Shown: positions 8,467 through 18,069, numbered from the stretch's first letter. The stretch: 64,000 nt of DNA from Afifella sp. IM 167 (GCF_020144925.1 NZ_NSLC01000002.1:372001-436000); one strand, 5' to 3'. Notes: a model not told the origin generated them from the sequence alone. Numbers and translations are program-made.

Positions 8467-9110
8467 CGGGGCCGCAGCGCGGGCTCTTCATCACGCTGGA
8501 GGGCGGAGAGGGCTGCGGAAAGTCGACGCAGGCCTGGCGGCTCCTGGATTTCCTGAAAGAGGCCGGCCGCGAAGTCGTCATGACGCGCGAGCCCGGCGGA
8601 AGCCCCGAGGCGGAGACCATACGCCAGCTGCTTCTCGCCGGTCTGGTGAAGCCTTTCGGGCCGGACGCGGAGGCATTGTTCTTCGCCGTCGCGCGCCGCG
8701 ACCATGTCGAGAACGTCATCCGGCCCGCCCTGGGGCAGGGCACCTGGGTCATCTCCGACCGCTTCGCCGATTCCACCAGGGCCTATCAGGGCACGGCCGG
8801 CGCCTCCTCCGACAAGCTCGACCGGCTGGAGGAGATTGCCGTCGGCGAGACGCGTCCCGACCTCACCCTCATCCTCGACCTCGATCCGCGCGAGGGGCTT
8901 CGCCGCGCCGCCCTGCGCAGCATCGCCGACCGCTTCGAGGCGGACGGGCTGGAGATCCATGCGGCCCGCCGCAAGGCCTTCCTCGACATCGCCGCCGCCG
9001 AGCCGGGACGCTGCGTGGTGATCGACGCCTCGCGGGGCGAAGAGGAGGTGGCGGCATCCATCCGCGCCGCCGTCGGCGAAAGGCTCGGCATTTCCGGGCC
9101 GGCGAGCTAG
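8457..9110 (+). CDS. tmk: Thymidylate kinase
   Basis: Tmk phosphorylates dTMP to dTDP in the cytoplasm, an essential step of dTTP supply. The 217-residue protein has the P-loop EGGEGCGKSTQ near residue 16, the substrate-binding MTREPGGSPEAE and DRFADSTRAYQG, and DLTLILDLDPREGL. The ATG at 8457 lies inside the end of the carboxypeptidase gene and gives the family's normal N-terminus. tmk-holB-metG-tatD is a widely conserved operon order, and holB follows after 2 bases. Confidence 0.97.
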   Translation: MALTGPQRGLFITLEGGEGCGKSTQAWRLLDFLKEAGREVVMTREPGGSPEAETIRQLLLAGLVKPFGPDAEALFFAVARRDHVENVIRPALGQGTWVISDRFADSTRAYQGTAGASSDKLDRLEEIAVGETRPDLTLILDLDPREGLRRAALRSIADRFEADGLEIHAARRKAFLDIAAAEPGRCVVIDASRGEEEVAASIRAAVGERLGISGPAS

Positions 9111-9112
9111 CC

Positions 9113-10207
9113 ATGGCGAAGAAGCCCGCCGCCGAGGAGCGTCCTTCGCTCGACCGCCTGCCGGGCGTGCCGCTGCCGCAGGAAAGTCCCTTCCTCTTCG
9201 GCCATGAGGAAGCGGAACAGCAGCTCCTGACGGCCTATCGCGGCAACCGGCTGCATCACGGCCTTCTTCTTTCCGGCCCGGTGGGCGTCGGCAAGGCGAC
9301 GCTTGCCTTCCGCCTCGCTAAGTTCCTGCTCGCCCATCCGGACCGTGCCGCGCCTGACCTCGCCGAAATCACCGACCTTTCCATTCCGGCGAACCATGCG
9401 CTGCACCGCCGGGTCGGGGAGGGGGGGCATCCGAACGTCCTCCACCTGCAGCGCCCCTGGGACGACAAGCGCAAGACTTTTAAGACCGTCATCTCGGTCG
9501 AGACGATCCGGCGCATCGTGCCCTTCCTCGGCACCACGGCGGGAGAGGGGGCCTGGCGCATCGTCATCGTCGACGGCGCCGAGGAGATGAACCGCAGCGC
9601 CGCCAACGCGCTCCTGAAGGGCCTGGAAGAGCCGCCGCAGGCGACGGTCTTCGTGCTGGTCACATCGCGACCCGGCCAGCTCCTGCCGACCATCCGCTCG
9701 CGCTGCCGCTCGTTTCATCTCGGCGCCCTCGACGAGGCGGCGATCGCCCGCGTCTTCGAAAAGGTCGGCGCCGAAAAGCCCTCCGGCGGGGATCTGGCCA
9801 CCGTCGCCGTGCTGGCCGGCGGCAGCGCCCGGCGGGCGCTGGAGCTCGCATCCGGCAACGGTCTCGGCCTCTACCGCGCCATTGCCCGCGCCTTCGCCGC
9901 CACCGATCATGCGAGCATGCAGGCGGTGGCCGAGCAGGCGGCCGCCGCACGGGGCGCGGCCTGGGCGGAATTCTCCGATCTCGTCGGCGGCTATCTCGAC
10001 CGGCGCGTGCGCCGTCTGCCGGAGCCGGAGGAGGGGGCTTCGCCGCCCTCCCTGCCGCTTGCCAGGTGGGCGGAGCTATGGGAAAAGGTGGCCCGACGCT
10101 CGGCGGAGGTGGAAACCTTCAATCTCGACCGCAGGCAGTTCGTGCTCAACGTCTTTGAGACCGTCGCCGAAGCCGCGCGCCATCCCCACCGCCCCATTTT
10201 CATGTGA
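9113..10207 (+). CDS. holB: DNA polymerase III subunit delta'
   Basis: The delta' subunit is part of the clamp loader that places the sliding clamp on DNA. The 364-residue product has an AAA+ fold: [19 protein letters not shown] (P-loop), [20 protein letters not shown] (Walker B-like), [17 protein letters not shown] and the sensor/arginine-finger segment [11 protein letters not shown]. No zinc-binding cysteines are present in the region where E. coli delta' has them. It starts 2 bases after tmk and ends 16 bases before metG. Confidence 0.95.
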   Translation: MAKKPAAEERPSLDRLPGVPLPQESPFLFGHEEAEQQLLTAYRGNRLHHGLLLSGPVGVGKATLAFRLAKFLLAHPDRAAPDLAEITDLSIPANHALHRRVGEGGHPNVLHLQRPWDDKRKTFKTVISVETIRRIVPFLGTTAGEGAWRIVIVDGAEEMNRSAANALLKGLEEPPQATVFVLVTSRPGQLLPTIRSRCRSFHLGALDEAAIARVFEKVGAEKPSGGDLATVAVLAGGSARRALELASGNGLGLYRAIARAFAATDHASMQAVAEQAAAARGAAWAEFSDLVGGYLDRRVRRLPEPEEGASPPSLPLARWAELWEKVARRSAEVETFNLDRRQFVLNVFETVAEAARHPHRPIFM

Positions 10208-10223
10208 TCGCGGACCCAGAGCG

Positions 10224-11786
10224 ATGACCGCCAAGCCGACCTTTTACATCACGACGCCGATCTTCTACCCGAACGGCGTGCCCCATATCGGCCACGCCTA
10301 CACGGCGCTGGCATGCGATGCGCTGGCGCGCTTCCAGCGCCTCGACGGCAAGGACGTCTTCTTCCTGACCGGCACCGACGAGCACGGCCTGAAGATGCAG
10401 CAGACCGCCGCCAAGGAAGGCGTCACGCCCGCCGAGCTCGCGACCCGCAATTCGCAGGTGTTCCGCGATTTGTGGAAGGCGCTCAACGTCTCCTATGACG
10501 ATTTCATCCGCACGACCGAGCCGCGCCACCACCGCTCTTCGGAGGCGATCTGGCAGCGCATGGCCGACAATGGCGACATCTATCTGGACAAATATTCCGG
10601 CTGGTACTCCGTCCGCCAGGAAGCCTTCTTCGACGAGAAGGAAACGACGGTGGGCGAGGATGGCGTCCGTCGCGAGCCGCTGGGCTCGCCCGTCGAATGG
10701 GTCGAGGAGGAGAGCTACTTCTTCCGCCTGTCGGCCTACGGCGACAGGCTGCTGGCCCATTACGAGGCCAATCCGGGCTTCATCGCACCGGCCGAGCGCC
10801 GCAACGAGGTCGTCAGCTTCGTGAAGTCGGGCCTGCGCGACCTGTCGGTGTCGCGCGCCACCTTTGACTGGGGTGTGCCGGTGCCGGGCGATCCGCGCCA
10901 CGTCATGTATGTCTGGGTCGACGCGCTGACGAACTACATCACCGCCGCTGGCTTTCCCGACGAGAACGCCCCGCGCTGGCGCTACTGGCCCGCGGACATC
11001 CACATGATCGGCAAGGACATCGTGCGCTTCCACGCCGTCTACTGGCCGGCCTTCCTGATGTCGGCGGGCGTCGCCCTGCCGAAGCGCGTCTTCGCCCACG
11101 GCTTCCTCTTCAACAAGGGGGAGAAGATGTCGAAATCCGTCGGCAACGTCGTCGATCCCTTCGCCATCGTGGAGCATTACGGCCTCGACGCCATGCGCTA
11201 CTTCTTCCTGCGCGAGGTCTCCTTCGGCCAGGACGGCTCCTACAGCCACGACGCCATCGCCGGGCGCATCAACGCCGACCTTGCCAACGACCTCGGCAAT
11301 CTCGCCCAGCGCTCGCTGTCGATGGTCGCCAAGCATTGCGCCGCTTCCGTACCGAAGCCGGGCGCCTTCTCCGAGGCCGACACCGCGATGCTCGCGGCCG
11401 CCGACGCGCTGCTGGAGCGCTGCCGCGCCGCCATGAACGAGCAGGCGATCCACCAGGCGCTGACCGCCATCTGGCAGGTCATCGGCGAGGCCAACCGCTA
11501 CTTCGCCTCGCAGGAGCCCTGGGCGCTGCGCAAGAGCGAGCCGGAGCGCATGGCGACGGTCCTCTACGTCACCGCCGAGGTGGTGCGCCAGGTCTCGATC
11601 CTCGTCCAGCCGGTGATGCCGGCTTCGGCCGAAAGGCTTCTCGACCTTCTCGGCGTGCCGGCCGGATCGCGCGATTTCTCCAGCCTCGGCGAGGCAGGGC
11701 GTCTCGTCCCTGGCACCGCGCTGCCGCCGCCTGCCGGCGTCTTCCCGCGCTATGTCGAGGGCGAGGCAACGGCGGGGGCCGCCTGA
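10224..11786 (+). CDS. metG: Methionine--tRNA ligase
   Basis: A class I aminoacyl-tRNA synthetase charging tRNA-Met. HIGH is seen exactly as [14 protein letters not shown], and KMSKS as [10 protein letters not shown]. The 520-residue length and the absence of a C-terminal EMAP-II-like domain place it in the short bacterial type. The connective region between [11 protein letters not shown] and [10 protein letters not shown] contains no cysteine, so the zinc knuckle found in many MetRS is missing. The anticodon-recognition helical domain fills residues about 360-500. It lies in the tmk-holB-metG-tatD operon, and its TGA shares a base with the tatD ATG. Confidence 0.97.
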   Translation: MTAKPTFYITTPIFYPNGVPHIGHAYTALACDALARFQRLDGKDVFFLTGTDEHGLKMQQTAAKEGVTPAELATRNSQVFRDLWKALNVSYDDFIRTTEPRHHRSSEAIWQRMADNGDIYLDKYSGWYSVRQEAFFDEKETTVGEDGVRREPLGSPVEWVEEESYFFRLSAYGDRLLAHYEANPGFIAPAERRNEVVSFVKSGLRDLSVSRATFDWGVPVPGDPRHVMYVWVDALTNYITAAGFPDENAPRWRYWPADIHMIGKDIVRFHAVYWPAFLMSAGVALPKRVFAHGFLFNKGEKMSKSVGNVVDPFAIVEHYGLDAMRYFFLREVSFGQDGSYSHDAIAGRINADLANDLGNLAQRSLSMVAKHCAASVPKPGAFSEADTAMLAAADALLERCRAAMNEQAIHQALTAIWQVIGEANRYFASQEPWALRKSEPERMATVLYVTAEVVRQVSILVQPVMPASAERLLDLLGVPAGSRDFSSLGEAGRLVPGTALPPPAGVFPRYVEGEATAGAA

Positions 11787-12565
11787 TGCTGGTCGACAGC
11801 CACTGCCATCTCGACTTTCCCGATTTCGACGCCGAGCGCGACGCGGTCGTGGAGCGGGCGAGGGGGGTCGGCATCGCCCGCATGGTGACGATCTCCACCC
11901 GCGTCGGTCAGTTCGAGCGCGTGCGCGCCATCGCCGAGGCCTATGACGACGTCTACTGCTCGGTCGGCACCCATCCGCACAATGCCGACGAGGAGCCGGA
12001 CGTCACCACCGACGATCTCGTGCGGCTTGCCGAACACCCGAAGGTGGTCGCCATCGGCGAGGCCGGGCTCGATTATTTCTACGATAACGCCTCGCGCGAA
12101 GGACAGGCGAGGGGGCTTCGCCGCCACATCGCCGCGGCGCGCCAGACCGGCCTGCCGCTGGTCATCCATGCGCGCGACGCCGACGACGACATGGCCGCGA
12201 TCCTGAAGGACGAGACGGAAAAGGGCGCCTTCCCGGCGATCCTGCACTGCTTCTCATCCGGGCGCGCGCTCGCCGAAACGGGGATCTCCCTCGGCCATTA
12301 CGTCTCCTTCTCCGGCATCCTCACCTTCAAGAAGTCGCAGGAGCTGCGCGACATCGCCCGCGACCTGCCGGCCGATCGGCTCCTGGTGGAGACGGACGCG
12401 CCGTACCTTGCGCCGACGCCCCATCGCGGCAAGCGCAACGAGCCGTCCTTCGTCGCCAACACCGCGGCGATCCTCGCCGAATGCCGGGGCGTCTCCGCCG
12501 AGGAGATCGGCGAGACGACGAGCGCGAACTTCTTCCGCCTCTTCTCCAAAGTGCCGCGGCCCTGA
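11786..12565 (+). CDS. tatD: TatD family metal-dependent hydrolase (DNase)
   Basis: TatD proteins are TIM-barrel metallonucleases with 3'-5' exonuclease activity, implicated in DNA repair and turnover. The 259-residue product begins [15 protein letters not shown] with the HxH metal ligands, and shows VGTHPHNA, AIGEAGLDYFYD, PLVIHARDAD, AILHCFSSG and the final LVETDAPYLAPTPHRGKRNE. All expected metal ligands (two N-terminal His, Glu, two His, Asp) seem present. It starts within the metG stop and is followed after 1 base by an MBL hydrolase, a frequent neighbour. Confidence 0.95.
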   Translation: MLVDSHCHLDFPDFDAERDAVVERARGVGIARMVTISTRVGQFERVRAIAEAYDDVYCSVGTHPHNADEEPDVTTDDLVRLAEHPKVVAIGEAGLDYFYDNASREGQARGLRRHIAAARQTGLPLVIHARDADDDMAAILKDETEKGAFPAILHCFSSGRALAETGISLGHYVSFSGILTFKKSQELRDIARDLPADRLLVETDAPYLAPTPHRGKRNEPSFVANTAAILAECRGVSAEEIGETTSANFFRLFSKVPRP

Positions 12566-12566
12566 C

Positions 12567-13391
12567 GTGGGCGATATTCTGCGCGTGCGGATCCTCGGCT
12601 GCGGCTCCTCGCCCGGCGTGCCGCGCATCGGCGGCGACTGGGGCGAATGCGACCCGTCCGAGCCGAAGAACCGGCGCCTGCGCTGCTCCATCCTGGTGGA
12701 GCGCATCCGGCCGACGGGCGAGGCGACGCAGGTCCTCGTCGACACCTCGCCGGATCTGCGCGAGCAGGCGCTCGCCGCCGGCCTGACCAAGCTCGACGGC
12801 GTCCTCTACACCCATCCCCATGCCGACCACATCCACGGCATCGACGACCTGCGCGGCTTCGTCATGACCATGCGCCGGCGCGTCGACATCTACGCCGACC
12901 GGCCGACCATGGACCGGCTGGAGGAGGGGTTCGGCTACTGCATCAGGACGCCCGAGGGCAGCGAATACCCGCCGATCGTCAACGCCCATCTCATCGAGGC
13001 GGGCACGCCCGTCGTCATCGACGGCCCGGGCGGCCCCCTGACCGCCCTGCCTTTCCCCCAGGTGCACGGCTCCATTCCCTCGCTCGGCTACCGCTTCGGC
13101 AGCTTTGCCTATTCGCCCGACGTCTCGGCGATGACCGGCGCCGCGCTCGCCGCGCTGGAAGATCTCGATGTCTGGATCGTCGATGCGCTGCGCTACAAGC
13201 CGCATCCCTCGCATTTCTCCGTCGAGGAGGCGCTCGGCATGATCGAGTCCCTGGCGCCGCGCCGCGCCATCCTCACCCACATGCATGTCGACCTCGACTA
13301 CCACGCCCTGAAGCGCGCGCTGCCGGCCCATGTCGCACCCGCCCATGACGGCCTCGTCATCGAGCTGCCTTTCGTGGACGGGCCTTCCTAG
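12567..13391 (+). CDS. MBL fold metallo-hydrolase (PhnP-like)
   Basis: A metallo-beta-lactamase fold hydrolase of 274 residues. The N-terminus ILGCGSSPGVPRIGG and the metal-binding motif THPHADHIHGIDDLRG (HxHxDH) are typical of the subgroup that follows tatD and resembles the phosphodiesterase PhnP. Later ligands occur in PQVHGSIPSLGYRF, DVWIVDALRYKPHPSHFS and AILTHMHVDLDY. The usual role is hydrolysis of a cyclic phosphodiester or other ester; the natural substrate is unknown. The GTG start one base after the tatD stop gives the family N-terminus. Confidence 0.88.
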   Translation: MGDILRVRILGCGSSPGVPRIGGDWGECDPSEPKNRRLRCSILVERIRPTGEATQVLVDTSPDLREQALAAGLTKLDGVLYTHPHADHIHGIDDLRGFVMTMRRRVDIYADRPTMDRLEEGFGYCIRTPEGSEYPPIVNAHLIEAGTPVVIDGPGGPLTALPFPQVHGSIPSLGYRFGSFAYSPDVSAMTGAALAALEDLDVWIVDALRYKPHPSHFSVEEALGMIESLAPRRAILTHMHVDLDYHALKRALPAHVAPAHDGLVIELPFVDGPS

Positions 13392-13483
13392 CCCTGGATT
13401 GCCGGCGCGGAAGCGATATCTCCGCCGGGCGGAGGCCAGCAACGAGCCGACCCGGCAACAAGCCAGAAACGAGAAGGGCGCCC

Positions 13484-14149
13484 ATGCCACGTCGAAAAGA
13501 TAGAAGCTTTGCCGTCATCGGTCTCGGCACCTTCGGCTCCACCGTCGCCTCCGAGCTCGCGCGCTTCGGCAACCATGTCATCGGCATCGACATCAACGAG
13601 CGCCCCGTCGCCCGGCTCGCCGACGAACTCGCCGAGGCGCTGATCGCCGATGGCCGCGACGAGGAGGCGCTGCGCGAGGCCGGCGTCGGCGCCTGCGACG
13701 TCGCCGTCATCGCCATCGGCGAGGACATCGAGGCCAATGTCCTGTGCACGATGAACGCCAGGCTCCTCGGCGTTTCCACCATCTGGGCGAAGGCGACGAG
13801 CCGCACCCATCACCGCATCCTCACCAAGCTCGGCGCCGACCGCGTCATTCAGGCGGAGCACGAGATCGGCCAGCATATCGCGCAGATGCTCTACAACCCC
13901 CTGGTGCGCGACTATGTGAGCCTCGGAAACGGCTATCACATCGTCGATCTGCGCGTGCCCGAGCAGCTCGATGAGACGACGATCGGCGCGCTGAAGCTCG
14001 CCGAGGAGTTCGAGGTGCGCTGCCTCGGCATGATGCGCAACGGCGAATACAATGCCTGCAGCGATGCCGGCACGATCCTGCGCACCGACGACAAGCTCCT
14101 GCTCCTCGGCCGCCGCGACAACCTCAGAGCCCTCGGCGACAGCCTCTGA
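13484..14149 (+). CDS. ktrA: Potassium uptake regulatory subunit KtrA (RCK protein)
   Basis: KtrA is the cytoplasmic nucleotide-binding ring that gates the KtrB channel. The 221-residue protein has an RCK_N Rossmann fold starting FAVIGLGTFGSTVASELA, with acidic ribose-binding residue in VIGIDINERP, and an RCK_C domain (about residues 140-221). It has a single RCK module, as in KtrA rather than the duplicated TrkA. The membrane partner follows 11 bases downstream. Ligand (ATP/ADP or NAD) is inferred from the family. Confidence 0.93.
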   Translation: MPRRKDRSFAVIGLGTFGSTVASELARFGNHVIGIDINERPVARLADELAEALIADGRDEEALREAGVGACDVAVIAIGEDIEANVLCTMNARLLGVSTIWAKATSRTHHRILTKLGADRVIQAEHEIGQHIAQMLYNPLVRDYVSLGNGYHIVDLRVPEQLDETTIGALKLAEEFEVRCLGMMRNGEYNACSDAGTILRTDDKLLLLGRRDNLRALGDSL

Positions 14150-14160
14150 GACCGCTCGGC

Positions 14161-15507
14161 ATGGCGCTTGGCTTTCCGACCCTCTTCGGCCGCCGCAGCA
14201 TCGCCTTTCCGCCCCCGGCGGTGCTGGCGGCCCTTTATGCCGGCCTCGTCGTCGCCGGCACGCTGGCGCTCAAACTGCCGTTCGCGGCGAGGGGGCCGAC
14301 GAGCTGGGCGGAGGCGGTCTTCACGGCCACCTCGGCCGTGACCGTCACCGGCCTTTCCCTCCTCGATACCGGCAGCCATTTCACCTTCTTCGGCCAGCTC
14401 GTGCTCCTCGTCCTCATCCAGCTGGGCGGGCTCGGCCTCATGACCTTCGCCGTCCTCGTCCTCTCGATGCTCGGCCTGCCGATCGGCATGTCGCACCGGG
14501 TCTTCCTGCGCGAGGAGCTGAACCAGACCTCGCTCGCCGATCTCCTGCGCCTCGTGCGCGAGATCCTGCGCGTCGTGCTCGCCTGCGAGCTCGTCGGCAT
14601 CGCGCTCCTGGCCTTCGTCTTCGTTCCGGAATTCGGCTGGCGGGGAGGGCTCTGGCAGGCGACCTTCCACGCCGTTTCGGCCTTCAACAATGCCGGCTTC
14701 TCGCTCTTTCCCGACAGCCTGTCGCGCTACGTCCTCGATCCGCTGGTCAACCTCGTCATCCCGGCGCTCCTCGTCATCGGCGGCATCGGCTTCATCGTCA
14801 TCTCCGACGTCGCCAGGAAGCGGCGCTGGCGTCACTACACGCTGCATAGCAAGCTGATGCTGGCGACGACGGCCGTTCTCATCCTCTGGTCGGTGGCCGC
14901 CTTCGCCGTCCTCGAATGGTCGAACCCGGCAACGCTCGGCCAGTATCCGGGCATCGCCGACAAGCTGATGGCAAGCTGGTTCCAGGGGCTGACGACGCGC
15001 ACGGCCGGCTTCAACACGCTCGACATTTCCGCCATCCACGACGCGACGGCGCTCATGTTCATGTCCTTGATGTTCATCGGCGGCGGCAGCACCTCCACGG
15101 CCGGCGGCATCAAGGTGACCACCTTCATCGTCCTGATGCTCGCCACCGTCGCGTTCTTCCGCCAGCGGCCCAACCTCAGCGCCTTCGGCCGCAGCCTCGG
15201 CCGCGAGGAGGTCATGAAGGTACTGGCGCTCAGCATGGTCAGCGTGATGGTGGTGATGGCCTCGATCTTTATCATCTCGCTGTCGCATGACGGCGATTTC
15301 CTCGATCTGGCATTCGAGGTCACCTCGGCCTTCGGCACCGTCGGCCTGTCGCGCGGAGCGACGGCGGAGCTCGATGGCCTCGGCCGCGCGGTCATCATCG
15401 CCGTCATGTTCATCGGCCGCGTCGGCCCCTTGAGCCTCGGCTTCTTCCTGGCGACCAAGGTGCCGCCGCGCGTGCGCTATCCGCCGAGCCGGATCTACCT
15501 CGGCTAG
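14161..15507 (+). CDS. ktrB: Potassium transporter KtrB (TrkH family)
   Basis: The membrane-spanning subunit of a Ktr-type, probably sodium-coupled, potassium uptake system. The 448 residues show the fourfold MPM repeat, with pore-loop segments TATSAVTVTGLSLLD, VSAFNNAGFSLFPD, TTRTAGFNTLDIS and TSAFGTVGLSRGAT, each bearing the selectivity-filter glycine. A flexible gate-like segment (FIGGGSTSTAGGIKVTT) is present in the third repeat region. It is directly downstream of ktrA. A separate trkA gene with a duplicated RCK layout occurs about 5 kb away without a trkH beside it. Confidence 0.93.
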   Translation: MALGFPTLFGRRSIAFPPPAVLAALYAGLVVAGTLALKLPFAARGPTSWAEAVFTATSAVTVTGLSLLDTGSHFTFFGQLVLLVLIQLGGLGLMTFAVLVLSMLGLPIGMSHRVFLREELNQTSLADLLRLVREILRVVLACELVGIALLAFVFVPEFGWRGGLWQATFHAVSAFNNAGFSLFPDSLSRYVLDPLVNLVIPALLVIGGIGFIVISDVARKRRWRHYTLHSKLMLATTAVLILWSVAAFAVLEWSNPATLGQYPGIADKLMASWFQGLTTRTAGFNTLDISAIHDATALMFMSLMFIGGGSTSTAGGIKVTTFIVLMLATVAFFRQRPNLSAFGRSLGREEVMKVLALSMVSVMVVMASIFIISLSHDGDFLDLAFEVTSAFGTVGLSRGATAELDGLGRAVIIAVMFIGRVGPLSLGFFLATKVPPRVRYPPSRIYLG

Positions 15508-15564
15508 AGCTTGCCGGGCGGCGCCGGCAAGGCCTAAGACACGGGCCGCAAAGGGAGAATGCAC

Positions 15565-16269
15565 ATGGCAGATGATAAGGTGGCTGTCGTCACGGCCGGC
15601 GGCAGCGGCATGGGAGCCGGCGCGGCGCGCAGGCTCGCCGAGGAGGGCTACAGGCTCGCCATCCTCTCATCCTCCGGCAAGGGCGAAGCGCTTGCGAAAG
15701 AACTCGGCGGCATCGGCGTCACCGGCTCCAATCGCTCCGAGGACGACCTGAAGCGCCTTGTCGAAGGGGCCATGGAGGCCTTCGGCCGCATCGACGTCCT
15801 CGTCAACAGCGCCGGCCACGGGCCCAAGGGCGAAATCCTGGCGCTCACGGACGAGGACTGGCACGAAGGCATGGAGGTCTATTTCCTCAACGTCGTGCGC
15901 CCGACACGCCTCGTCACGCCGATCATGCAGCGGCAGAAATCGGGCTCGATCGTCAACATTTCGACCTTCGCCGTCTTCGAGCCGGATCCGATGTTTCCGG
16001 CAAGCGGCGCGTTCCGGGCGAGCCTCGCGGCCTATACGAAGCTCTTCGCCGACCGCTACGCGCCCGACAATCTGCGCATGAACAACGTCCTGCCGGGCTT
16101 CATCGACAGCCTGCCGGAGAAGGAGGATCGCCGCGAGCGGATCCCGATGGGCCGCTACGGCACGGTGGAGGAAGTCGCGGACCTCGTCGCGTTCCTTGCC
16201 GGAGATCGCAGCAGCTACATCACGGGGCAGAACATCCGCATCGACGGCGCACTGACGCGCTCCGTCTAG
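15565..16269 (+). CDS. SDR family protein with degenerate catalytic residues
   Basis: A 234-residue short-chain dehydrogenase/reductase fold. The nucleotide-binding motif TAGGSGMG (residues 10-17) and VNSAG (80-84) are intact. At the active site the expected Ser, Tyr and Lys are replaced: NISTF puts Thr134 at the Ser position, and [10 protein letters not shown] aligns with the usual YxxxK so that Phe150 and Leu154 stand where Tyr and Lys are expected. The C-terminal [15 protein letters not shown] is normal. ATG 15565 is preferred to 15559 because GGGAG lies 7 bases before it. It may bind a nucleotide or substrate without being an ordinary dehydrogenase; function is unknown. Confidence 0.85.
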   Translation: MADDKVAVVTAGGSGMGAGAARRLAEEGYRLAILSSSGKGEALAKELGGIGVTGSNRSEDDLKRLVEGAMEAFGRIDVLVNSAGHGPKGEILALTDEDWHEGMEVYFLNVVRPTRLVTPIMQRQKSGSIVNISTFAVFEPDPMFPASGAFRASLAAYTKLFADRYAPDNLRMNNVLPGFIDSLPEKEDRRERIPMGRYGTVEEVADLVAFLAGDRSSYITGQNIRIDGALTRSV

Positions 16270-16360
16270 CTCGGCGGCATCGCCGCACGGCACGGCGCCG
16301 TGTGGAAGGGCCGAGCGCCCGAACGACGAAAGAAAAGGACGAGGAAAATGCGGCCGGAAA

Positions 16361-16386
16361 CGAAAGCCCGGAAATCCGGGCTTTCG
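16361..16386. terminator. Bidirectional terminator-like hairpin
   Basis: A perfect 11-base stem, CGAAAGCCCGG at 16361-16371 and CCGGGCTTTCG at 16376-16386, encloses the loop AAAT. It lies between the SDR gene (+) and the convergent GFA-family gene (-). Neither side has a long T-run, so termination strength is uncertain. Confidence 0.6.
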
Positions 16387-16527
16387 TAGGTCCATTACGT
16401 TCCATAATGCATCTTATGCGAATCACGGATATGGATGCAGCCAGCCGCAGGCATCGTCCCCTCGCATGCAGGACGGCGCAAAAATCCATCCCCGATGTCG
16501 TCAGAGCGCGATCACGTTCTGGGCGAC

Positions 16528-16575
16528 GCAGCACGTTCCGCCGGCAGCACGTGCCGGTGGCAGCACTTAGCAGTG
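16528..16575. repeat. Three-unit 16-bp tandem repeat
   Basis: Units start at 16528, 16544 and 16560. Each begins GCAGCAC and ends with G; the first two match at 14 of 16 positions and the third is more diverged. The array lies in the 344-base gap between the SDR and GFA genes, close to the end of the latter. The rest of that gap holds a hairpin (16361-16386) and no supported gene. Confidence 0.6.
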
Positions 16576-16613
16576 CCCGTCGCCTCCGAGGCGCGTGAGC
16601 GTCCGTTGGCCGT

Positions 16614-17006
16614 TTACGCCTCGGAGCCGCCCGCCGCGTCCCGATTGCGCGCGTATCGTCTTGAGAGCGGAAATGGCGGCAGCCACGCCTCGCGGCGGAC
16701 CGTCCAGAGCTCATAGGTCGGCACCAGCTGGTTCGGCACATCCAGAGCCCCGAGATGGACCTCGACCTCGCCCCCGCTGCGCGCAAAGACCGACGAGCCG
16801 CAACGCGGACAGAAATGCCGCCCGGCGTAGTCGCGCGTCTCTCCCTCGATCGCCACCGCGGCTTCGTTGAAGATGGCGGCGGCGTAGAACAGCGCGCCGT
16901 GATGCTTGCGACAGTCGAGGCAATGGCAAAGGCCGACGCGGTCCGGCTGTCCGGTCGCCACAATTCTGACGTCCCCGCACAGGCAGCCGCCGGTGAATCG
17001 GTCCAT
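16614..17006 (-). CDS. GFA family (CENP-V/GFA domain) zinc-binding protein
   Basis: A 130-residue protein of the glutathione-dependent formaldehyde-activating enzyme family. Zinc-ligand cysteines are visible in GGCLCGDVR, CHCLDCRKHHG and HFCPRCGSSVF. Such proteins are common and mostly of unknown substrate; formaldehyde activity is proven for few members. The start MDRFTGG at 17006 is chosen because GGAG lies about 7 bases upstream and the family motif begins right after. An upstream extension would add 22 unlike residues. It converges on the SDR gene and is divergent from mazG. Confidence 0.85.
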   Translation of the reverse strand: MDRFTGGCLCGDVRIVATGQPDRVGLCHCLDCRKHHGALFYAAAIFNEAAVAIEGETRDYAGRHFCPRCGSSVFARSGGEVEVHLGALDVPNQLVPTYELWTVRREAWLPPFPLSRRYARNRDAAGGSEA

Positions 17007-17161
17007 GTCTCGTCTCCGCTGAAATTGTCCGACAAGGCGCGCTGGCGGCGCCCTCATCCGAGAATGTGCCATACAATCTCGCTTCCCGCGCGCCGGCCAG
17101 CCCTGTTGAAAGCGCCCTGCCGCCGATGGCGCGGCGGCGGATCCTGCGCTAAGGCGAAACC

Positions 17162-17995
17162 ATGCAATCCGATGCCCGACCGATCGACCGGCTCCTCGCC
17201 ATCATGGCGGCGCTGCGCCATCCCGAGACCGGCTGTCCATGGGACGTGAAGCAGGATTTCGCATCCATCGCGCCCTACACCATCGAGGAAGCCTACGAGG
17301 TCGCCGACGCGATCGAGCGCGGCGATATCGAGGACCTGCGCGACGAGCTTGGCGACCTCCTGCTGCAGGTCGTCTTCCACGCCCGCATGGCCGAGGAGCA
17401 AGGCGAGTTCGGCTTCGAGGACGTGGCGACCGCGATCTCCGAGAAGATGGTTCGGCGTCATCCGCACATCTTCGCAACCGCAGATGCCGACACGCCCGAC
17501 GCGGTGAAGGTCCGCTGGGAAGAGATCAAGGCCGAGGAGAAGGCCGAGCGCCGCGCCCGCCGCTCCGCGCGCGGGCTTTCGGACGTCCACGGGCATCTGG
17601 CCGGCGTGCCCCGCGGGTTTCCGGGGCTCCTGCAGGCGTTGAAGCTGCAGGCGAAGGCGGCCGATATCGGCTTCGACTGGCCCGATGCCGCAGGCGCGCT
17701 GCAAAAGCTTCACGAGGAAATTGGCGAGATCGAGCAGGAGCTTGGCGGCGAGAACTGCGACCCGGACCGGCTCGAGGAAGAAATCGGCGACGCCCTCTTT
17801 TCGCTCGTCAACCTCGCCCGCAAGCTGAAGGTGGAGCCGGACAAGGCGCTCCGCCGCACCAACGAGAAATTCCGCAGCCGCTTTGCGGCGATCGAGGACG
17901 GTCTGAATGCCGCCGGCACGACGCTCGGCGAGGCCTCGTTGGAGGAGATGGAAGCGCTCTGGCAGGCCGCCAAGCCCCGCAGGCCGGCCGACTAG
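17162..17995 (+). CDS. mazG: Nucleoside triphosphate pyrophosphohydrolase MazG
   Basis: MazG hydrolyses (d)NTPs to monophosphates and pyrophosphate, removing aberrant nucleotides. The 277-residue protein has two MazG domains. The first shows GCPWDVKQDFASIAPYTIEE, EAYEVADAI, DELGDLLLQVVFHA; the second shows LHEEIGEIEQEL and LEEEIGDALFSLVNLARKL, with the EExxE-type metal-binding helices. It converges on hflX with 74 bases between stops. The conserved linkage hfq-hflX-mazG is typical of alphaproteobacteria. Confidence 0.95.
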   Translation: MQSDARPIDRLLAIMAALRHPETGCPWDVKQDFASIAPYTIEEAYEVADAIERGDIEDLRDELGDLLLQVVFHARMAEEQGEFGFEDVATAISEKMVRRHPHIFATADADTPDAVKVRWEEIKAEEKAERRARRSARGLSDVHGHLAGVPRGFPGLLQALKLQAKAADIGFDWPDAAGALQKLHEEIGEIEQELGGENCDPDRLEEEIGDALFSLVNLARKLKVEPDKALRRTNEKFRSRFAAIEDGLNAAGTTLGEASLEEMEALWQAAKPRRPAD

Positions 17996-18069
17996 CCGCC
18001 CCGACAGGCGTCTTGTTCAGGCTTATTGTATAGACAATTGGACGCCGCCCTTCGGAGCGGTGCGAGCGT

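Noticed and set aside
15510-15531. Hairpin CTTGCCGG/CCGGCAAG after ktrB
   Set aside because: No T-run follows and the stem is short, so I did not call it a terminator.
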